Shown piece after piece: positions 62,401 to 64,000 of a stretch of DNA of 64,000 bases. Each line of letters starts with the position of its first letter. The first letter of the stretch is position 1. A model generated the notes under the pieces. It did not search any database, was not told the origin of the DNA, and saw only the letters and a program-made list of their open reading frames with translations. The stretch is from Cryptomeria japonica. Taxonomy: Eukaryota > Streptophyta > Pinopsida > Cupressales > Cupressaceae. The DNA lies in contig NC_081409.1 in the NCBI RefSeq assembly GCF_030272615.1, forward strand, positions 26,049,406-26,113,405. Reading direction: 5' to 3'. The translations under genes were made by a program, and so were the position numbers.

Positions 62401-62920
62401 ATAATAACAAGAAGATGTTGAACTAGATTCTATATGTAGATGGGATAGAAGAAAACAACTAAAGCCATACAATCAGATTCTATAGCTCAACAGAAACTCC
62501 TTATATTTTGCTTCCTTCAGATTACAACATAGTAAACACAGAATAAAGATGAGATCAAGGAGAGAAGAGCTGCATACATTCTGAGAAACCTTTTGATCTT
62601 CCATTTCAAGCTCTGCCACAGTGACACACCATGACTTATTTTCATCATTCCATATCGGTGCCAACCTCACATTATCAGGATCTAGGGAAATGCGTCCATA
62701 CTCTCCTAGAAAATACCAATGCAAATTTTAGAAGCCACAAAAGAAGTCATGAAACACAGCTAAACTAATGCCAATCACATACCTATTATAATATAATTAT
62801 TGTCTTCCATCACTTATTAATTAAATAATTAAGTGCATAGTTATGTGTATACAGATCGCACCAGGGAAGTTGACCAAAAGTCCTGTACTGTTATATCCCA
62901 CAAAGGAACCTTCTACCCAC
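23107..62920 (-). CDS. WD40 / TFIIIC zinc-finger protein (GTF3C4/TFIIIC90-like), 11 exons, 5' end missing
   Basis: Eleven exons were joined by eye: 62862-62920, 62578-62705, 61879-62366, 61399-61480, 61114-61290, 60944-60997, 33056-33163, 32874-32942, 24744-24790, 23831-24550 and 23107-23482. Every junction is GT-AG, all phases agree, and the sum is 2308 nt (about 768 codons) ending in TAG at 23107-23109. Visible domains: a WD40 region with phrases such as GSSDGSVKLW, GSGQLSVWICY and LSWAFDGRCLYSCSQDNSVRSW; a helical middle segment; and a C-terminal cysteine/histidine domain with CTFC, HVCP, CICC and CPFC pairs. Family knowledge: WD40 plus zf-TFIIIC is the layout of the RNA polymerase III factor TFIIIC 90 kDa subunit and of plant transducin-like proteins such as At3g49400. 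A role in Pol III promoter recognition in the nucleus is inferred. The first listed exon begins in phase 2, so upstream coding sequence is missing; none was recognised in 62921-64000. Confidence 0.85.
23831..24550 (-). CDS. Exon 10, long helical middle segment
   Basis: The 720 nt exon runs from acceptor GTCTTAG to donor AAGAG|GTATAA. It begins SQKAAVEFFWVGGQQL and ends AAQIRELGRKR. It is leucine-rich, looks helical and has no WD40 pattern; it connects the propeller to the C-terminal zinc domain. The last two bases join the first A of exon 11 to make arginine. Confidence 0.93.
24744..24790 (-). CDS. Exon 9, 47 nt microexon-sized
   Basis: The exon runs from acceptor CCTTTCAG to donor TCAAG|GTAAG and encodes VRSIDTDLVDPMYQS plus two bases of an arginine codon. 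The codon is completed by the first G of exon 10, giving MYQSRSQKAAVEFFW. It is small and lies at the edge of the 8.1 kb intron, so automated annotation could miss it. Confidence 0.9.
25700..26060 (-). repeat. LTR-like block of a Ty3/gypsy-type or non-autonomous element
   Basis: On the minus strand it has a TATA-like ctataaaaggcccatgcc near 25890, followed by leader-like purine-rich sequence, and it begins near tgtccccaaatg after a purine run. This is the look of a plant LTR promoter region. No matching second LTR was found, so it is a remnant of low certainty. Confidence 0.35.
27140..27620. repeat. Tandem array, about seven units of 70-76 bp
   Basis: Units share gcttggaggaaggattttt, then (c/g)tcg(t)ggaaaattcctcc and gagaatttgcacttctagg. 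Start points are near 27140, 27214, 27290, 27360, 27435, 27508 and 27579. Open frames on both strands are by-products of the repetition. More diverged relatives run back to about 26600. Confidence 0.85.
27640..29100. other. No gene recognised
   Basis: Intronic DNA between the tandem array and the coding-module remnant. At 27710-27830 the phrase ctaaaaatagaaagtttg(t)tc recurs. Confidence 0.45.
29104..30370 (-). pseudogene. Unidentified broken coding module inside the intron
   Basis: Minus-strand frames give coherent protein-like sequence in consecutive pieces: FLSRMELMLQGKIFFRDIPK near 30330, then ELQRDCTTESNDPSIQVGDN and EDLQEMTSHIQRLEASTHGD near 29800-29950, then GVILDEEVQSCMHKMGEMIS with duplicated LNPLLKIQEELLNEI/INLLSNIQKEFAGEM phrases. 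It looks helical or coiled-coil. I recognise no family. Its position between the tandem array and LTR-like sequence suggests cargo of a non-autonomous retroelement. Confidence 0.35.
30594..31548 (+). repeat. Candidate copia LTR with adjoining primer-binding site
   Basis: The block begins tgttggaatatt and ends caata immediately before tggtatcagagc (31549-31560), the initiator Met-tRNA primer-binding site used by plant copia elements. It contains a CG-richer stretch at 30890-30990 and a (TA)n run near 31430. No partner LTR or coding region follows, so this is a truncated element. Confidence 0.5.
31561..32870. other. Intron DNA, no gene recognised
   Basis: The first few hundred bases may be leftover interior of the preceding element. 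In 31660-31860, phrases like tgttgggcatttaaa recur imperfectly. Confidence 0.45.
32874..32942 (-). CDS. Exon 8, 69 nt
   Basis: The exon lies between acceptor TTTTCACAG and donor GCTGTT|GTAAG. It has 23 whole codons, LPSYVFDCCYGLAISPGNLV followed by IAV. A 113 bp intron separates it from exon 7, and an 8,083 bp intron follows. The next exon starts VRSIDTD, giving a smooth PGNLVIAVVRSID join. Confidence 0.9.
33056..33163 (-). CDS. Exon 7, 108 nt, after the giant intron
   Basis: The exon runs from acceptor CATGTAG to donor ATACAT|GTAAG and has 36 whole codons. It begins DNSVRSWIIHG and continues LFPVPFPES...SKNSIH. The WD40 tetrad-like NSVRSW directly follows CLYSCSQ of exon 6, which ties the two sides of the 27.8 kb intron together. 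Confidence 0.9.
33622..35643 (+). CDS. LINE ORF1, 673 codons, DUF4283 and CCHC knuckle
   Basis: The frame is open and unbroken. DUF4283-like RNA-binding sequence occupies roughly residues 115-290 (QYLNRWFQDTWCTKLGIHFS, RKVIDKQFWNVGNACFRAVP). A CCHC knuckle, CHKCRRSGHFLKNC, starts at residue 297. A proline-rich linker and a lysine-rich tail (KSKKKRRKRSPK) follow. The family binds LINE RNA. The first ATG may lie in the leader; ATG at 33742 is an alternative start. ORF2 begins 33 nt after the stop. Confidence 0.88.
   Translation: MELCNQGQIQTVLSGRSALRPGGPKPSGKPPHLLLLVPPLMEKNSDGVGINTNQSNNGGKKTFRRAIQGLCTTFPDEEKFEPEVPHDAAASQAREEGEVASASRVVIKPNSSMTDCISKEISRHRDFAIFLAALDVDRMSSRQYLNRWFQDTWCTKLGIHFSFCRMLQKGLFLIFFNDKETQRKVIDKQFWNVGNACFRAVPWTPLACNEEIMALSNPKWVVIKNDPPFLWNCITKITEPLGKVIKIDSSAALLPHMDARVLIAFNPGSTFPFGIDICTENQLFSCPLEYLGGINACHKCRRSGHFLKNCPLIGGKNVTSSKRTSVRTHLHSASEDPLNPKKTGPTPHPVHPEPSSLNPSINTQPNSTDPPPPPEPDPPPCGPQDCPNPSSAPPSIAESLLKYQMALKEANLAASDSNPLESDVAKVSTNKGGPRTQNAQHIVLEKLKMVANHRKQLELSISNQKKEIESFTMPFLQELIEGEDGGAHDTTNATGVVSQSPRGSECRGKYDLLGEMSIPPISNTPLEIEDGGQEAPHPTKPFELTSDNIDGEMGLTIPPSDQPLEKDHGTGPGLKSDEVVITNNDGDNPFSLDLRAFDFGTNNGGEDLAGNKSKKKRRKRSPKAAKETSVRKDSLGPEQLSELRKKRGRPLSTVAFDVSHLSKPEEWQVLRGV
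35677..39559 (+). pseudogene. LINE ORF2 (endonuclease-RT-RNase region), broken
   Basis: The apurinic-type endonuclease starts LKTILWNIMGLEAPDRK, with CLMLQELK and WLLGGDFNMLIN, and ends with SDHHPIM near 36390. The RT occupies about 36900-37990: NDKSPGPDGFPVEFYK, NWRPITLLNVSYKILAK, then LIGFEKAYDRIEW, RQGCPLAP and VQFADDTAIL. Motif A normally reads LDFEKAYDR; here the catalytic aspartate is glycine. The zf-RVT-like CNICKVPETVKHIFFECHF lies at about 39120-39180. Two frame changes and several stops make it non-coding today. Confidence 0.88.
39962..41054. other. Intron DNA, no gene recognised
   Basis: Sequence between the LINE and the LTR nest. One short frame at 40163-40438 has no family signature. 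Confidence 0.5.
41208..41536 (-). repeat. 3' LTR of the nested non-autonomous element
   Basis: 329 bp, tattggagttg to ctctaaca, followed by a 15-plus C-run. Confidence 0.88.
43619..43947 (-). repeat. 5' LTR of the nested non-autonomous element
   Basis: 329 bp, tattggggttg to ctctaaca, adjoining the primer-binding complement and the attat target duplication. Confidence 0.88.
45080..45290 (+). CDS. copia RNase H C-terminal remnant of the outer element
   Basis: The frame reads KYHYVRDMVERYAIHLRYIS, then NEQTVDILTKPLF and later SKLGMMETEV. This is the usual end of copia Pol. Fossil fragment, all that remains of pol in this element. Confidence 0.7.
45526..45780 (+). repeat. Array of short hairpins in the outer copia element
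   Basis: Consecutive inverted repeats: 45526-45555 (11 bp arms, ATCATTGTGAG), 45574-45607 (13 bp arms, one mismatch), 45610-45630 (GATATCTC-GTGAG-GAGATATC), 45652-45672, about 45694-45714, and 45721-45743 (GGATATCAC-GTGAG-GTGATATCC). A further left arm at 45764-45771 is cut off by the next element. Stems are short, loops are mostly GTGAG, and changes in one arm are mirrored or leave G-T pairs. Confidence 0.8.
45781..47188 (-). repeat. 3' LTR of the 45781-53129 element
   Basis: 1,408 bp from tgacagtatg to atgccaaca, carrying the gagagggggg...gtgaatcag and gacgtggaaaccc modules. Confidence 0.88.
47824..50662 (-). CDS. copia pol region (PR-INT-RT-RH) of the 45781-53129 element
   Basis: In order on the minus strand: protease WIIDSGCSHHMT; pre-integrase LWHRRFCHINFDNI and CKEHQLGK; integrase LVHTDLCGPI, IFTDDCSRMMWV and the LRTDQGGEF and PQQN blocks; RT with TKWVFRNKLNEDG and KVFVDDIIFGG; RNase H with YTNADWAGNVDDRKSATG and [10 protein letters not shown]. 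The catalytic patterns are well kept although the region is broken. Confidence 0.88.
50660..51640 (-). CDS. copia gag region of the 45781-53129 element
   Basis: Starts near MLQIMIKKEGPKFNRENYRI, with YEVWKKLEEIYSGDEHVKIA and LRGKFDDMRMAEGENIQQYG of UBN2 Gag, then a CCHC knuckle CFSCNKIGHIAANC. Fossil copy. Confidence 0.82.
51697..53129 (-). repeat. 5' LTR of the 45781-53129 element
   Basis: 1,433 bp from tgatggtatg to atgccaaca, next to the primer-binding complement and the aggtg duplication. Confidence 0.88.
53242..53635 (+). repeat. 3' LTR of the outer copia element
   Basis: The 394 bp block starts tgttaatttt after purine-rich taagagggag and ends aataaca. It matches 41055-41207 plus 43953-44194. 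Confidence 0.85.
53636..55378 (-). other. Intron DNA with diverged LTR-like fragment
   Basis: At about 53795-54040 the words gaggaaggggaggtgg...gtgaatcagt and gtgaaaaacctttcgggtaa resemble the module in the other copia LTRs, in minus orientation. From 54480, minus-strand frames at 54569-55179 are lysine-rich, repetitive and unrecognised. 54280-54470 is nearly pure A/T. Confidence 0.4.
55384..56886 (+). repeat. Solo copia-type LTR with exact target duplication
   Basis: The 1,503 bp block runs from tgttggcatcc to tattctaca and is flanked by gttgt at 55379-55383 and 56887-56891. It has the module in plus orientation: accatggtttttaccatc then gggtttccac near 56690-56715, and ctgattcacccccccacccc near 56840. 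No interior remains, consistent with LTR-LTR recombination. Confidence 0.82.
56892..57549. other. Intron DNA with short direct repeat
   Basis: cctcttccttgtttgcttaa is repeated in tandem near 56898-56950. No gene recognised. Confidence 0.5.
57550..58370 (+). repeat. Possible LTR fragment
   Basis: TG...CA bounded block (tgacagaaaa to atccacaaca) with a TATA-like tctataaaaggccagtgcc near 57857 and downstream leader-like sequence, similar in style to the minus-strand block at 25700-26060. No target duplication or partner found. Confidence 0.3.
58371..60943. other. Intron DNA, no gene recognised
   Basis: Contains the ATAC/TG microsatellite at 58730-58870 and an almost pure A/T stretch at 59570-59800. 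A region near 60180-60240 looks faintly tRNA-like but lacks a full cloverleaf. Confidence 0.5.
58730..58870. repeat. Compound microsatellite (TG)n / (CATA)n / (CATG)n
   Basis: tgtgtgtgtgtacatacata passes into long imperfect catacatacaatacaaa and gcatgcatgcatacatgc runs. Open frames here are by-products. Confidence 0.9.
60944..60997 (-). CDS. Exon 6, 54 nt, before the giant intron
   Basis: The exon encodes exactly 18 residues, VTGLSWAFDGRCLYSCSQ, between acceptor GTCTAG and donor GCCAG|GTATTT. A second possible acceptor 7 nt downstream gives the wrong frame and no WD40 pattern. The following intron runs 27,780 bp to exon 7, which opens with DNSVRSW and so completes a standard WD40 blade. Confidence 0.9.
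61114..61290 (-). CDS. Exon 5, WD40 blade
   Basis: The 177 nt exon (59 whole codons) starts after CTATTTACAG and ends at GTT|GTAAG. It includes LSLFVPSQSLDKVLIAIGKG followed by GQLSVWICYTSG and ends at AHDQV, where the next blade begins. Confidence 0.9.
61399..61480 (-). CDS. Exon 4, WD40 blade end
   Basis: The 82 nt exon lies between acceptor TTGTTTGCAG and donor AAAGAG|GTGAAT. It encodes VKLWYGDPINLN through PFSLLKE. Its first base completes the serine of GSSDGSVKLW, and its end is in phase 0 with exon 5. Confidence 0.88.
61879..62366 (-). CDS. Exon 3, WD40 repeats
   Basis: The 488 nt exon runs from acceptor AAATACAG to donor GGGAG|GTGATA. It carries blades with VVAWSP, SAILAVGGKSGKVSLWRV, AHKSWATAVSWAI and LLATGSSDG. 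The split codon AG|T joins with exon 4 to give GSSDGSVKLW, a canonical blade end that supports the splice. Confidence 0.9.
62578..62705 (-). CDS. Exon 2, WD40/TFIIIC-like gene
   Basis: The 128 nt exon lies between acceptor TTTTCTAG and donor CAGAAT|GTATGC. It encodes EYGRISLDPDNVRLAPIW and continues through SWCVTVAELEMED to VSQN. The VRLAPIW...SWCVTVAELE stretch is typical of this plant WD40 family and lies in the TFIIIC delta-type N-terminal region. Confidence 0.82.
62862..62920 (-). CDS. Exon 1 of those visible, WD40/TFIIIC-like gene
   Basis: The 59 nt exon follows acceptor TGCTTGCAG and ends at donor CCTG|GTGCG. It encodes WVEGSFVGYNSTGLLVNFP with one base on each side shared with neighbouring codons. 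The donor phase matches the next acceptor. Assignment rests on phase continuity and context; the sequence alone is too short to be diagnostic. Confidence 0.65.
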
Positions 62921-64000
62921 CTGCAAGCACATTGGAGAAGTTTGCACTCCTTAGAACTTAGAACGATTCAAATGCTACCATGGCTCAAAATAATCATGAA
63001 AGCCAAAACATATAAATTATATTTTAATATTTTATCAATGATAATGTGCCACTACTATAACTTCAGACACAATTTCTATTCATAAACGTTATTATTAGCT
63101 ATTAGCTATATCAGCTTACACCATGCCTAAAAATGGATGTGCAGTTAGATATTTCTATGAGAATAAATGCATGAAGGAGAAGCTAAGTGATAGGAAAAAA
63201 TTTCATGGATTGTAATGTAAGTTAATTTTACAGTGCCAAATCATTGAAGATAATCTTTGTTGCTGAAGTAAGACCTTTAAACAAAGACAAGGAGTGGTCA
63301 CAATGAACGATAAAACTGTTTTGAAAAGACAGACAACAATAGCTTCACCAATGGAAGTGGACAATGGAGGCCAAAAAACAGAGTCATGAATGTGGCAATT
63401 TGCATTATTCTATTATGATTTTTCAAACCTTCAGATGCATTCGTCTTCATCAAGTATTCTTCATGGAAGAGATGTGTTTGCAGAATCTATGTTAAACTTA
63501 GATTACTCCAAGAAGCAGACAGAAGTCTTAAGCGAATGATCTTAATTCAGAGGACTACATATTTTTTTTTATCATTAACAGCCTGCCCCAATCATGAGGA
63601 GGAAATTTCTTTAGTTCAAACCTCCAACAGCTTGTAACTGAAATTCACATTTCTTGAGCGGTTTCTGATGGAAATATTGTCATTGATGTCAAAGGAATTT
63701 GCCTGTTATCATATTGGAGATTGATGAACATATTGATGATGTCTGCACATATGAATTAGTATACTTTACAGTACCATATTGGATGATACTTTACAGTACA
63801 TTGTCTCAGTCTGATTATATAGTGATTACAGTCCCAGTCTAATTACAGCGAATATTCACAATGCCGATCATAGTGTATGCATGGCAACAGAAAAACGCAG
63901 CCAGTGCTTTATATATATATATATATAGACAGTCATACCTATACAAATATACGGTGAACAAATGATATAGATGCAGAGAGTACTAAGCATCCTTGATTGA
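62921..64000. other. Upstream intron or flank of the host gene, no exon recognised
   Basis: The host gene must continue upstream because the first visible exon starts inside a codon, yet no matching minus-strand exon was found here. 63670-63730 has gtcattgatgtcaaagg, a phrase typical of copia 3' ends or LTR starts. A (TA)n run is at about 63910-63930. Confidence 0.45.

Overview
The window reads as nuclear DNA of a seed plant, most likely a gymnosperm. It is AT-rich and gene-poor, it is full of old nested LTR retrotransposons and L1-type LINEs, and one host gene crosses more than 39 kb because two of its introns are 8.1 kb and 27.8 kb long. The organism call is inference from architecture; no marker names the species.

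The only intact host gene recognised lies on the minus strand. Eleven coding exons between 62920 and 23107 join in phase through GT-AG introns. They encode about 768 residues of a WD40-repeat protein ending in a cysteine-rich zinc-finger domain of the TFIIIC 90 kDa (GTF3C4-like) type. The protein resembles the plant family that includes Arabidopsis At3g49400. Its N-terminal part lies upstream, probably beyond 64000.

Layout. 1-2277: 5' half of a minus-strand Ty1/copia element with a GC-rich leader. 2278-3660: Ty3/gypsy gag-protease remnant. 4212-5300: lone copia-type LTR. 6879-11731: complete-length but broken copia element. 12700-13230: TATA box and broken signal-peptide gene fragment. 13930-17710: decayed, internally deleted LINE with local duplications. 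18560-23100: non-coding DNA with direct repeats. 23107-24790: last three exons of the host gene. 24791-32873: intron with an LTR-element remnant, a 70-76 bp tandem array, an unidentified broken coding module and a candidate copia LTR. 32874-33163: two exons. 33164-60943: giant intron holding a 6.4 kb LINE with a 16 bp target-site duplication, a three-layer nest of LTR elements (41055-53635) and a solo LTR (55384-56886). 60944-62920: six more exons.

The transposons do not cooperate with the host gene; they account for most of its intron length. The most unusual structures are the 27.8 kb intron resolved by exact exon phases, a run of small hairpins with covarying stems inside one copia element (one hairpin split by a later insertion), a G-tract/GTGAATCAG plus GTGGAAA..CC module shared by several LTRs, and a GC-rich leader with repeated CTTTCCAACG-type words shared by two otherwise different elements.
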